Below, one piece after another: positions 39,295-47,221 of a DNA stretch of 48,852 bases. The notes under the pieces are model-generated. The model made no database searches, was not told the DNA's origin, and saw nothing but the letters and a program-made list of their open reading frames with translations. Positions within the stretch are counted from its first letter, which is position 1, and every line of letters begins with the position of its first letter. Origin of the DNA: Polaromonas sp. YR568 (GTDB taxonomy: Bacteria; Pseudomonadota; Gammaproteobacteria; Burkholderiales; Burkholderiaceae_C); assembly GCA_945878995.1 (NCBI GenBank), contig CAMCUN010000023.1:1-48852 (forward strand). The letters are read 5' to 3'. Both the position numbers and the translations under genes were made by a program.

Positions 39295-39547
39295 AACTCT
39301 TGACTTCTCTGGTGTTGGCCTTGCGAAAACTGATGACTCGAATGCCATCAGCAGCCTGGGTAAAGCACAGCACATGCAGCCGCTTGCCCAGCCAGCCAAG
39401 CGCCACGAATCTTGTTTCAGGGTAGGGCTTGCGTGCGTCCTGCCAGATGCGCGCCGTGCCGAAATCAAAGCCGACCACCTGCTCAAAGCTCAGTCCTCTA
39501 TCCCGGACGTTATCTGCATTCTTGGTGGCATCGAATTCGATGTGCAT
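39269..39547 (-). CDS. brnT: BrnT-family ribonuclease toxin
   Basis: 92 residues from the ATG at 39547 (MHIEFDATKNADNVRDRGLSF). BrnT is a RelE-like ribonuclease that halts translation when BrnA is lost. Family features include the opening FDxxKxxxNxxxHG-like motif, here with Arg-Asp-Arg-Gly in the usual His-Gly place, and the central WxGxRLHVLCFT-like strand. The C-terminal IRVISFRKANTREVKSYEQ carries the catalytic Arg residues. It overlaps brnA by 26 bases. It looks intact and probably stabilises this locus or acts as a stress switch. Confidence 0.92.
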   Translation of the reverse strand: MHIEFDATKNADNVRDRGLSFEQVVGFDFGTARIWQDARKPYPETRFVALGWLGKRLHVLCFTQAADGIRVISFRKANTREVKSYEQTQTTD

Positions 39548-39552
39548 GACTG

Positions 39553-39566
39553 ATTGTAATAACAAT
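39553..39566. promoter_or_regulatory. Inverted repeat upstream of brnT, candidate BrnA operator
   Basis: ATTGT AATA ACAAT is a perfect 5-bp inverted repeat that begins six bases before the brnT ATG. BrnA proteins repress their operon by binding inverted repeats at the promoter, so the location fits. It is short and AT-rich, so the call is tentative. Confidence 0.4.
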
Positions 39567-39636
39567 TTGGAGGTGAAGAGTGACTGCAATCAGCGCTTTT
39601 CCCCGGCTGTGCGCACCCATGGGCTTGGCGGACCGA

Positions 39637-40071
39637 TCAAAACCATGAACCATGCGCCAGCCAGAGTCCGCACAGCGACATCACACTCAAGCACAGGAGG
39701 TCAAAGCGCAGGCCACGCCTGACCGAGGCTGGTGGAATTTGTGGCCACTGCGCAAGGCGCAAAGCGCGGCGCATCCAAATTTTGGTCAGCACAATCCAGA
39801 GGCTGCCGACTGTAAAAAATGCCATCTTGACCGCAAAGAATTCACTGTTCAAGTAATAGCTTGTCGGTTTTGCCCACCACAGCAGCAGGCCCAAACCACT
39901 CAGCAGCATCAGGCCAGCCATGGCGCCCGAGACTTTGTCCCAACGGCGCAATCGCAACACCGCCGATTCATCCAATGCCTGCGCCGAGATCAAGCGATTT
40001 TTTTGAATGCTGCTGACCACTAGCATGACCCAAGCCAGCAAGTGCAGAAGTTTGACAAGGGTCAGGGCCAT
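39637..40071 (-). CDS. DUF2214-like small integral membrane protein
   Basis: 144 residues with about four transmembrane helices. It starts MALTLVKLLHLLAWVMLVVSS, and a second helix begins near GAMAGLMLLSGLGLLLWWAKP, followed by FFAVKMAFFTVGSLWIVLTK. The spacing of Lys-Leu-Leu-His and the Asp-Lys-Val-Ser-Gly loop resembles DUF2214 proteins as I recall them. Function is unknown. It lies between brnT and the aminotransferase gene on the same strand, 42 bp downstream of the latter, so it could be the last gene of that transcript. Confidence 0.72.
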   Translation of the reverse strand: MALTLVKLLHLLAWVMLVVSSIQKNRLISAQALDESAVLRLRRWDKVSGAMAGLMLLSGLGLLLWWAKPTSYYLNSEFFAVKMAFFTVGSLWIVLTKIWMRRALRLAQWPQIPPASVRRGLRFDLLCLSVMSLCGLWLAHGSWF

Positions 40072-40113
40072 GGTGGTGGACAGCTGTGGAGCAAAGGGAG
40101 AGTCTCCACCTTA

Positions 40114-41280
40114 TCAGAGCTTGGCCAGCCGCTCCAGCGCCGCGTTCAGCGTCTCGTCTTTTTTGGCGTAGCAAAAGCGCACCACGCGCTGGTCAAAACC
40201 ATCGCCGTAAAAGGCCGACAGCGGAATGGCGGCCACGCCCACTTCGCTGGTGAGCCATTTGCAAAAGTCGGCCTCGCCCAAGTCGCTCACGGCGGAGATG
40301 TCCACGCACTGAAAGTAGCTGCCCTCGCTGGGCAAGAGTTTGAAGCGGGTGTGCTCCAGCCCTGCGCGGAACAGGTCGCGTTTGCGCTGGTAAAAGGCCG
40401 GCAGTTCCAGGTAGGGCGCGGGGCTTTGCATGTAGCGCGCCAGCGCGTGCTGCATGGGTGTGTTGACGGTGAACACATTGAACTGGTGCACCTTGCGGAA
40501 CTCGGCACTCAGCGCGGCAGGGGCGGCCACAAAGCCGACTTTCCAGCCGGTGACATGGTAGGTTTTGCCAAAGCTGCTCACTATGAAAGTGCGCGCGGCC
40601 AGGCCCGCAAAACTGGCGGCGCTGTGGTGCTGGCGCTGGGGGGCGTCAAACACCATGTGCTCGTAAACCTCGTCAGAGATCAGCATCACGTTGGTGGGCG
40701 CCAAGAGCTCTTGGAGCTGCAGCATTTCAGCGCGCGTCCACACGGTGGCGCTGGGGTTGTGCGGGCTGTTGATGAGGATGGCGCGGGTGCGCGGGGACAG
40801 AGCCGCAGCGATCTTGTCAAAGTCCGGGCGAAAGCTGCCGGGGGTGAGCGGTACGCGCACCACCACGCCGCCGGCCAGCTCGATATTGGGCACATAGCTG
40901 TCGTAGCAGGGCTCCAGCACTATGACCTCGTCGCCCGGGTGCACCACCGCCAAGATGATGGTGAGAATGGCTTGCGTGGCGCCTGCGGTGACGGTGATTT
41001 CGCTGGCTTCGTCGTAGTGGCGGCCGTAAAGCGATTGAATTTTGGCGCTGACGGCGCGGCGCAGCTCAGGCACGCCAGTCATGGGCGGGTATTGGTTGAG
41101 CCCGGCGTTCATGGCGTCTGTCACAGCGCCCGTGAGTTGCGGGTCGCAGCCAAAGTCTGGAAAGCCTTGGCCTAAGTTGACCGCGCCTTTTTCAGCGGCC
41201 AAGGCCGACATGACGGTGAAGATGGTGGTGCCCACGTTGGGCAGCCGGCTTTGCAGGGCAGGGGTGGCAAGTGCGCTCAT
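40114..41280 (-). CDS. PLP-dependent methionine-type aminotransferase (YbdL-like)
   Basis: 388 residues, class I/II aminotransferase. NLGQGFPDFGCDP, QYPPMTGVPELRRAVSAKI, TAGATQAILTIILAVVHPGDEV, INSPHNPSATVW and DEVYEHMVFD place it near YbdL/kynurenine aminotransferase-type enzymes that prefer methionine and aromatic amino acids. The Schiff-base Lys239 is in SSFGKTYHVTGWKVGF. Its ATG overlaps the stop of the CysB-family regulator gene in an ATGA, so both are co-translated. That link suggests a role in sulfur amino acid metabolism, such as methionine salvage, but the substrate is not proven by sequence. Confidence 0.88.
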   Translation of the reverse strand: MSALATPALQSRLPNVGTTIFTVMSALAAEKGAVNLGQGFPDFGCDPQLTGAVTDAMNAGLNQYPPMTGVPELRRAVSAKIQSLYGRHYDEASEITVTAGATQAILTIILAVVHPGDEVIVLEPCYDSYVPNIELAGGVVVRVPLTPGSFRPDFDKIAAALSPRTRAILINSPHNPSATVWTRAEMLQLQELLAPTNVMLISDEVYEHMVFDAPQRQHHSAASFAGLAARTFIVSSFGKTYHVTGWKVGFVAAPAALSAEFRKVHQFNVFTVNTPMQHALARYMQSPAPYLELPAFYQRKRDLFRAGLEHTRFKLLPSEGSYFQCVDISAVSDLGEADFCKWLTSEVGVAAIPLSAFYGDGFDQRVVRFCYAKKDETLNAALERLAKL

Positions 41281-42224
41281 AAGAGTTCGTGGTCGTCAAA
41301 ACGGCCGGACATGGCCCGGGTGATGGTGTCGTGGCTGAGCTTGTCGCTGATCAGCTCGGCAAATTTATACACAAAATTGCGCAGGTAGGCGCTGCGCTTG
41401 AAAGCCACACGCGCCACATTCATGCCAAACAAGGCGCCGGCCGGGCGGGCCACCAGGTCGCCGTTGGCGGGGTATTCGCGCATGGCCATTTCGGCCACGA
41501 TGCCCACGCCCAGACCCAGGCGCACATAGGTTTTGAGCACGTCCGAATCAATCGCTTCCAGCGCCACGCGGGGGACCAGTTTGCGGGCGGCAAAGGCGGC
41601 GTCAATGCGGGTGCGTCCGGTGAACGAGGGGTGGTAGGTGATCAGCGGCTGGCTGGCCAGGTCTTCCAGCGTGATGGTGACTTGGCTGGCCAGCGGGTGC
41701 TCGCGCGGCATCACCAGCATGTGCTGCCACTCGTAGCAGGGCAGGGTGACCAGTTCTTCGTATTGGGTGAGGGATTCGGTGGCCATTCCAATTTCGGCCA
41801 CCTCGTCAATGAGCATGCGCGCCACCTGCGCGGGCGAGCCCTGGTGCATGCTGACGTTCACCTTGGGAAAAGCCAGCCGCAGCTTGGCCACGGGTTGGGG
41901 CAGCACGTAGCGCGCCTGGGTGTGGGTGGTGGCAATGGACAGCGTGCCACTGTCTTGGGCCGAGAACTGCTCGCCAATGCGCTTGAGGTTGTTCACTTCG
42001 CGCATGATGAGCTCAATGCTTTTGAGCACATGCTCGCCCGGCTCGGTCACGCGCTTGAGGCGCTTGCCGTGGCGGGCAAAAATTTCCACGCCCAACTCTT
42101 CTTCCAGCTCAATGATGGCCTTGGACACGCCAGGCTGCGAGGTGTGCAGGGCCTTGGCTGTTTCAGTCAGGTTGAGGTTGCGGCGCACTGCCTCTTGGAC
42201 GAAACGAAATTGGTGAAGATTCAT
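41277..42224 (-). CDS. cysB: CysB-family LysR-type transcriptional regulator
   Basis: 315 residues from the ATG at 42224 (MNLHQFRFVQEAVRRNLNLTETAKALHTSQPGVSKAIIELE). This N-terminal winged-helix text is characteristic of the CysB/Cbl group and distinct from most LysR proteins. The effector domain includes TTHTQARYVLPQPV, which forms the sulfate/acetylserine pocket region in CysB. CysB activates sulfate assimilation and cysteine synthesis genes. It is translationally coupled to the aminotransferase gene, and a CbiX-like chelatase gene (siroheme/cobalamin branch) is 135 bp upstream. Whether it is CysB or Cbl cannot be settled from one copy. Confidence 0.9.
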   Translation of the reverse strand: MNLHQFRFVQEAVRRNLNLTETAKALHTSQPGVSKAIIELEEELGVEIFARHGKRLKRVTEPGEHVLKSIELIMREVNNLKRIGEQFSAQDSGTLSIATTHTQARYVLPQPVAKLRLAFPKVNVSMHQGSPAQVARMLIDEVAEIGMATESLTQYEELVTLPCYEWQHMLVMPREHPLASQVTITLEDLASQPLITYHPSFTGRTRIDAAFAARKLVPRVALEAIDSDVLKTYVRLGLGVGIVAEMAMREYPANGDLVARPAGALFGMNVARVAFKRSAYLRNFVYKFAELISDKLSHDTITRAMSGRFDDHELL

Positions 42225-42359
42225 AACTGTTATGTGCTGATATTTGATTTTATTATGCACTTTTGTGGCAGTTGGCTCGCCCAGGGCCTGGGTGCCACCG
42301 TTTTAGCCGCTTGACGGAACCCGCTCAGACTTGAGCGCGGCCCGCTTGTCCTGCGCGCT

Positions 42360-42719
42360 TTAGCCCAGCGCGAGCTCGGCCATCAGCGCCGTCAGGCGCG
42401 GCGACTCGCCTGCCGTGGGCAGCAGCTCAAAGGTCACGCCCGGGTGGTCGGCCCTCAGCTGAGTCATGAGCTCTGGCAGGTCTTCGCGTGCGTGTTTGCC
42501 CACCCCCAGGAACATGGGAAACACGCGAATGTGCTGGACCCCGCTGGCCACCAGCGCGGCCCCCGCTGAGGGCAAGCTGGGCTGGCTGAGCTCCAGGTAG
42601 GCGCAGCGCACAGGGGTGTGTGCATCGCGCGCTGCAATGGCCTGGGCCACTGCCTCTATGGGCTTGTGCCAAAGGGGGTCGCGCGAGCCGTGGGCAAACA
42701 AAATAATAGCTTGTGTCAT
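42360..42719 (-). CDS. cbiX: CbiX/SirB-type sirohydrochlorin chelatase
   Basis: 119 residues from the ATG at 42719 (MTQAIILFAHGSRDPLWHKPIEAVAQAI). It is a short single-domain class II chelatase; the FAHGSRD His is the metal-binding residue. A PMFLGVGKHAREDLPEL segment with a second His is also typical. Such proteins insert cobalt or iron into sirohydrochlorin, feeding cobalamin or siroheme synthesis; siroheme is the cofactor of sulfite reductase. It begins 10 bp after the lptG stop and precedes the CysB-family gene, which agrees with a sulfur-assimilation role. Which metal is used cannot be judged. Confidence 0.86.
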   Translation of the reverse strand: MTQAIILFAHGSRDPLWHKPIEAVAQAIAARDAHTPVRCAYLELSQPSLPSAGAALVASGVQHIRVFPMFLGVGKHAREDLPELMTQLRADHPGVTFELLPTAGESPRLTALMAELALG

Positions 42720-42729
42720 TTTGTGAAAG

Positions 42730-43884
42730 TCATCGTCTGAGCACCAGCCAGCCAAAGGCGGTCAGAGAAATGGCGCTGTAAAGCAGGCCGGGCGCAGCCG
42801 CCGCAAACCAGGGCTGCCAATTGCTGAGGTTGCCAATGTAGCCAAACACGTTGTTGAGCAAGAAAAAGCTGATGCCAATCATCACCCCGCCAAACACATA
42901 GGTGGCGATGCTGCCCGAGCGCATGTTCAGGTAAGCAAAGGGCAGGGCCAGCACCACCATGACCAAACAACTGAGCGGGTAGAACACCTTTTTCCAGAAC
43001 TCAATTTCATAGCGCTGGGCGGTTTGGCCGTTGGCTTCCAGGTGGCGAATGTAGGTAAAGAGGTCAATGGTGCGCATGCGGTCAGGCCGCAGCAGGGCCA
43101 CGGAAACCATTTCAGCGGTGATTTGCGTGGGCCAGCTGAGCGTGTCAGCTTTGAGGCGCTGAATACTCAGACCGCGCTGCGTGGCAGCGTCCACCGGCTG
43201 GGCGGCTGCCACCGCGTCAGGGCGCGCGCTAAATTCTGTGCGCAACACGCCTTCGAGCTCCCAAGACTCGCCCTGCCCAAAGCGTGCCCGCTCTGCCTGG
43301 GTCACAGACATCACTTGGTTGCGGCCATTGAACTCATAAATTTGCACGCTCAGCATGGCGTTTTCCGGAGACAAAGACTTGACGTTCACCACAAAGCTGG
43401 ACACCTCGCTCTTCTCGCGCAGCCAGGCCCCTGTTTGGCCCACCATCACGCGGCTTTGGTAACGGGCCTTGAGCAGTTGCGAGGCACGGTCGGCGGCGGG
43501 CGCCACGTAGTCGCCCACCAAAAAGCTGAACAGCACAAAAAAACTGCCCAGCGTGAGCAAGATGCGCAAGGCCCGCCACGGCCCCAGCCCGCTGGTGCGC
43601 AAAATGGTGTATTCCGAGCTCTGCGCGAGCCTGGCCATCACGATGATGGTGCCAATGAGCACCGAAATGGGCAGCAACTCATACAGCCGGCTGGGCATCA
43701 GCAGCGTGACAAAAAGCAGCGCGTGCCTGAGTTGGTACACACCGCCGTCCAGCGGGTTGACCCGGCCCAGGTTTTGCAACTCGTCCACCAAATCGAAGAA
43801 CAAAAAAAGCGCCAAAAAGCCCAGTGTCACAGCCGCAATAGCGGCCAGGGTTTCGCCGTATATCAGCTTGCGTATGCTTTTCAT
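42730..43884 (-). CDS. lptG: LPS export ABC transporter permease LptG
   Basis: 384 residues from the ATG at 43884 (MKSIRKLIYGETLAAIAAVTLGFLALF). It has six transmembrane helices in two groups of three, separated by a large periplasmic jellyroll domain (residues about 130-270). With LptF and LptB it extracts lipopolysaccharide from the inner membrane. The motif ARLAQSSEYTILRTSGLGPW is the conserved coupling-helix region. The start overlaps the lptF stop in an ATGA. Confidence 0.95.
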   Translation of the reverse strand: MKSIRKLIYGETLAAIAAVTLGFLALFLFFDLVDELQNLGRVNPLDGGVYQLRHALLFVTLLMPSRLYELLPISVLIGTIIVMARLAQSSEYTILRTSGLGPWRALRILLTLGSFFVLFSFLVGDYVAPAADRASQLLKARYQSRVMVGQTGAWLREKSEVSSFVVNVKSLSPENAMLSVQIYEFNGRNQVMSVTQAERARFGQGESWELEGVLRTEFSARPDAVAAAQPVDAATQRGLSIQRLKADTLSWPTQITAEMVSVALLRPDRMRTIDLFTYIRHLEANGQTAQRYEIEFWKKVFYPLSCLVMVVLALPFAYLNMRSGSIATYVFGGVMIGISFFLLNNVFGYIGNLSNWQPWFAAAAPGLLYSAISLTAFGWLVLRR

Positions 43885-45002
43885 GCGGTGGCCTCGCCCT
43901 TTCGCCATGCGGGCCAGCGTGCCCAGCGGGGCACATTCAGGTTCAAGTGCCGCTTGAACAACCACAGCAGACCCGCTGCAAACACGCCACCGTGCAAAGC
44001 CAGCATCAAGCTGCTCAGGCTGATGATGCCAGTCTGCACCCAGTTTTGGCTCAGGGTCATTAAATTGTTGTAGACCAAAAAGATGAAGATGGCCAAGATC
44101 AGGTTGTTGCCGCGCCCTGAGCGCGGATTCACATGGGTGATGGCCACGGCCAGCAAGACCATGTTCAGGGTCGAAAGCACAAGCCCTAAGCGCCAGGCGA
44201 TTTCGCCTTGGTTGGCCCGGCTTGGGTTTTGAAACAGCCGCCAGGTTGAAACGAACTTGTGGGATCCTGCGTCCAGGCTGCGCGGGCTGTTGCCGCTGAT
44301 GCGGGCGCCGTAAGCCTCAAAGCTGCTGATGCGTATGGGCGGCGCCTCGCCGCCGACTTGGGTGCTGATTTCAACGCGCTCGCCGTTTTCCAGCGTGAGC
44401 ATCTGGCCACCTTCCACTGTTTCCAGGCGACCCGAGCGGGCGGTGGTGATGGTGCGCGCCTTGGGGCCTGTGGTGGCTATAAAAATGTCTGAGCCGCTGC
44501 GCTCGCGCGAGTTGCGGTCTATGAAAAACACCCGGGAGCCGTCAGACGATTCCTGAAACTGCCCGGGTGCCACGCGGTCCAGGTCGCTGCGCTGCTCGTA
44601 GCGCTGGCGCAGCTCCTGGGTTTTTTGGTTGGTCCAGGGCCACAGCCACAGCGCCGAAAAAGCCGTGAGCAGCAACACCGGCCAGGCAAAACGCAGCATG
44701 GGCCTAATGAAGCTGGCCAGGCCCTTGCCGCTGACTTGCCAGACCACCATCTCGCTGTCGCGGTACAGGCGAGACAGTACGCTGACCATGGCAATGAACA
44801 GCGACAGGCCCAATATGGTGGGCAAGCGCCCCAGCGTGGCGTAGGCCATGAGCAGCATCACGTCTTGGGGATTGACGGCCCCTCTGGACGCTTGACCCAG
44901 GGTTCGGATCAAGATAATCGTCAAGATGATGGTGATCAGCACCACCAAGGTGGCACCAAAGCTGCGCGCGAGTTCTTTGCGGAGGGTGGATTCGAATAAC
45001 AT
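43881..45002 (-). CDS. lptF: LPS export ABC transporter permease LptF
   Basis: 373 residues. Starts MLFESTLRKELARSFGATLVV. It has six transmembrane helices with a periplasmic domain between helices 3 and 4; the coupling-helix region reads YRDSEMVVWQVSGKGLASFI. Partner of LptG in the LptB2FG exporter. Only 47 bp separate it from the divergent pepA, so their promoters overlap; this divergent lptFG/pepA arrangement is widespread in proteobacteria. Confidence 0.96.
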   Translation of the reverse strand: MLFESTLRKELARSFGATLVVLITIILTIILIRTLGQASRGAVNPQDVMLLMAYATLGRLPTILGLSLFIAMVSVLSRLYRDSEMVVWQVSGKGLASFIRPMLRFAWPVLLLTAFSALWLWPWTNQKTQELRQRYEQRSDLDRVAPGQFQESSDGSRVFFIDRNSRERSGSDIFIATTGPKARTITTARSGRLETVEGGQMLTLENGERVEISTQVGGEAPPIRISSFEAYGARISGNSPRSLDAGSHKFVSTWRLFQNPSRANQGEIAWRLGLVLSTLNMVLLAVAITHVNPRSGRGNNLILAIFIFLVYNNLMTLSQNWVQTGIISLSSLMLALHGGVFAAGLLWLFKRHLNLNVPRWARWPAWRKGEATA

Positions 45003-45049
45003 GGCGCAACAATTTGCTTTTGCCCAGGCCCTGCCTGCACCATCTCATT

Positions 45050-46597
45050 ATGGACTTTGAACTCAAAACCCTCAGCCGCGCACGCGTGGCCGCCGAAAAA
45101 TGCGACGCCCTGGTGGTGCTCGTGCCCGAGCAGAGCCCCACCGAGGCCGACTTGATCTCGGCGCTCATTGGCCATGCCCTCAAGCAGGGAGATTTTGAGC
45201 CCAAGCCTGGCCGACTGTTGCAGGCCTACCGCACGCCTGGGCTGGCGACCAGCCGCTTGGTGTTGGTGGGGGCAGGCGATGGTTCGGCCAAACAAGTGCG
45301 CTCGGCCGTCACCGCCGCACTTGGCGCCCTCAAGGGCAGCAATGTCAGGCGCGTCATCGTCAGCCTGGGCTGGCTTGCCGGCGACGTGAATGGCCCGGCC
45401 AGCGCCGCCGTGTTGGCCGCGGCCGATGCGGTGTACACCTACCAGTTCACCAAGTCCAAGCCCGTGCCTGCCAAGCTGCAAGCGGTGCTGCTGGCCGTGC
45501 CCGACGCGCAGGCGGTGCGCGCGAGCTTTGACAAGTCCGTGGGCGTGGCCCGCGGGGTGGCCTTGGCCAAGGAATGGGGCAACCGCCCCGCCAACCACGC
45601 CACCCCCACTTTGCTGGCCGGCGCCGCCAAAGAGTTGGCCAAGCTGCGCGGCATATCGGTGCAGGTCTTGGGCCCCAAAGAGGTGGCCAAACTGGGCATG
45701 GGGTCCTTCATGGCCGTGGCCCAGGGCTCTGAGGAGCAGCTGCGCTTTATTGTGCTGAGCTACAAGGGCGCTGCCCGCGGCCAGGCGCCTGTGGTGCTGG
45801 TGGGCAAAGGCATCACCTTTGACACCGGCGGCATCTCCATCAAGCCTGCGGGCGAAATGGACGAAATGAAATTTGACATGTGCGGCGCCGCCAGCGTGCT
45901 GGGCACATTCCGCGCGCTGGCCGAACTGCAGCCTGCGCTCAATGTGGTGGGCCTGATTCCCAGCTGCGAGAACATGCCCGACGGCCGCGCCCTCAAGCCC
46001 AGTGATGTGGTCACCAGCATGAGTGGGCAGACCATTGAAGTGCTCAACACCGACGCCGAAGGCCGGCTGATTTTGTGCGACGCGCTGACCTATGCCGAGC
46101 GCTTCAAGCCCCGGGCAGTGGTGGACATTGCCACGCTCACCGGCGCCTGTGTGATTGCCCTGGGCGCCGTGCGTTCGGGCCTGTTTTCCAGCGACGAGGG
46201 CCTGGCCCAAGCCCTGTCTGCTGCCGGCGACGCGGCCATGGACCCCTGCTGGCGCATGCCGCTGGACGAAGACTACGCCGAAGGCCTGAAGTCCAACTTT
46301 GCCGATGTGGCCAACATTGCCGGCCGCGCGGCAGGCTCGGTGACGGCTGCCAAGTTTCTCCAGCGATTTGCCGGCCAGTACCCCTGGGCGCATCTGGACA
46401 TTGCCGGCACCGCCTGGAAGAGCGGCGCGGCCAAAGGTGCCACCGGCCGCCCCGTGGGCCTGCTGGTGGAGTACCTGTTGGGACAAGCTCAAACCCCGGC
46501 CCCTTTAGTGTCTGCAGCGCCCAAGGCTGAAAAGGCCCCTAAGGCTGCAAAGAAGGCGCCCAGCGCACCCCGCAAACGGGTGACCCGCCCTGCATGA
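45050..46597 (+). CDS. pepA: Leucyl aminopeptidase PepA
   Basis: 515 residues from the ATG at 45050 (MDFELKTLSRARVAAEKCDAL). M17 family di-metal aminopeptidase. Active-site motifs are VGKGITFDTGGISIKPAGEM, DMCGAASVLGT and the family signature NTDAEGRLILCDAL. All catalytic Lys, Asp, Glu and Arg positions appear intact. The last 35 residues are a Lys/Ala/Pro-rich tail (APKAEKAPKAAKKAPSAPRK) beyond the usual end, possibly for nucleic-acid contact; PepA is a DNA-binding accessory factor in E. coli. It overlaps holC by an ATGA. Confidence 0.96.
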   Translation: MDFELKTLSRARVAAEKCDALVVLVPEQSPTEADLISALIGHALKQGDFEPKPGRLLQAYRTPGLATSRLVLVGAGDGSAKQVRSAVTAALGALKGSNVRRVIVSLGWLAGDVNGPASAAVLAAADAVYTYQFTKSKPVPAKLQAVLLAVPDAQAVRASFDKSVGVARGVALAKEWGNRPANHATPTLLAGAAKELAKLRGISVQVLGPKEVAKLGMGSFMAVAQGSEEQLRFIVLSYKGAARGQAPVVLVGKGITFDTGGISIKPAGEMDEMKFDMCGAASVLGTFRALAELQPALNVVGLIPSCENMPDGRALKPSDVVTSMSGQTIEVLNTDAEGRLILCDALTYAERFKPRAVVDIATLTGACVIALGAVRSGLFSSDEGLAQALSAAGDAAMDPCWRMPLDEDYAEGLKSNFADVANIAGRAAGSVTAAKFLQRFAGQYPWAHLDIAGTAWKSGAAKGATGRPVGLLVEYLLGQAQTPAPLVSAAPKAEKAPKAAKKAPSAPRKRVTRPA

Positions 46598-47022
46598 AGC
46601 AGGTTGAGTTTCACTACAACGTGGCCGACAAGCTGGCCTACACCTGCCGCTTGTTGCGCAAGGTGGTGGGCCGCGATTTGCGCGCGGTGGTGGTGGGCGA
46701 CGAGGCCACCTTGCAAGCCCTGGGCTTGGCCCTGTGGTCGCTGGGCCCCACAGAGTTCATGGCGCACTGCCATGCCAACGCGCCCGCCAGCACCCTGGCT
46801 GCTTCGCCTGTGTGCTTGTCAGGCAGCTGGCCTGAAGGCGCCACCCACGAGGTCATGGTCAACTTGGGGCACACAGTGCCTGCGCACTTTGATCAAGCCC
46901 AGCGCTACCTGGAGGTGGTCAGCACCCACCCTGAGGACGTGGCGGCCGGGCGACAGCGCTGGCGGCATTTTCAGTCCATAGGCATGGCCATTGAGCGCTT
47001 TGACCGGCAAGGCCAGTCTTGA
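46594..47022 (+). CDS. holC: DNA polymerase III chi subunit HolC
   Basis: 142 residues. Begins MKQVEFHYNVADKLAYTCRLLRK, with HCHANAP and VMVNLGHTVPAHFDQAQRYLEVV, all typical of HolC. Chi links the clamp loader to single-stranded DNA-binding protein. It is translationally coupled to pepA, the standard arrangement. In many proteobacteria valS comes next; here a binding-protein gene follows instead. Confidence 0.95.
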   Translation: MKQVEFHYNVADKLAYTCRLLRKVVGRDLRAVVVGDEATLQALGLALWSLGPTEFMAHCHANAPASTLAASPVCLSGSWPEGATHEVMVNLGHTVPAHFDQAQRYLEVVSTHPEDVAAGRQRWRHFQSIGMAIERFDRQGQS

Positions 47023-47125
47023 CCCTGTGCTGATGGGTCATTGGGGATTGGGGGGTGGGGGGCCATGAGTCATTTTTTCTCACAAAATCATTGAAAAGTG
47101 ACCGTAATAACCCTCGCAGGGCGAT

Positions 47126-47134
47126 TGCTATAGT
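47126..47134 (+). promoter_or_regulatory. Extended -10 promoter element upstream of the branched-chain-type binding protein gene
   Basis: TGCTATAGT matches an extended -10 box (TGn followed by TATAAT-like hexamer). The -35 region is not recognisable, as expected for an extended -10 promoter. Transcription would begin near 47141, leaving about 80 nt before the ATG. Confidence 0.45.
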
Positions 47135-47221
47135 GCCCCACGAAAAATTACGTTATCGTGACAAGCAGAGCGGCTCTCAAGCTGGCTCTTTCCTTCTTTT
47201 CTTCATCTTTAGGGAGTGTTT

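Noticed and set aside
44936..46492. A 518-codon - strand open frame over pepA
   Set aside because: It is an antisense shadow. The real pepA has all M17 motifs, and the - strand translation is Gly/His-rich without domains.
47043..47063. G-rich tract after holC as a G-quadruplex
   Set aside because: Only three separated G runs are present, fewer than the four needed for a standard intramolecular quadruplex of three tetrads.
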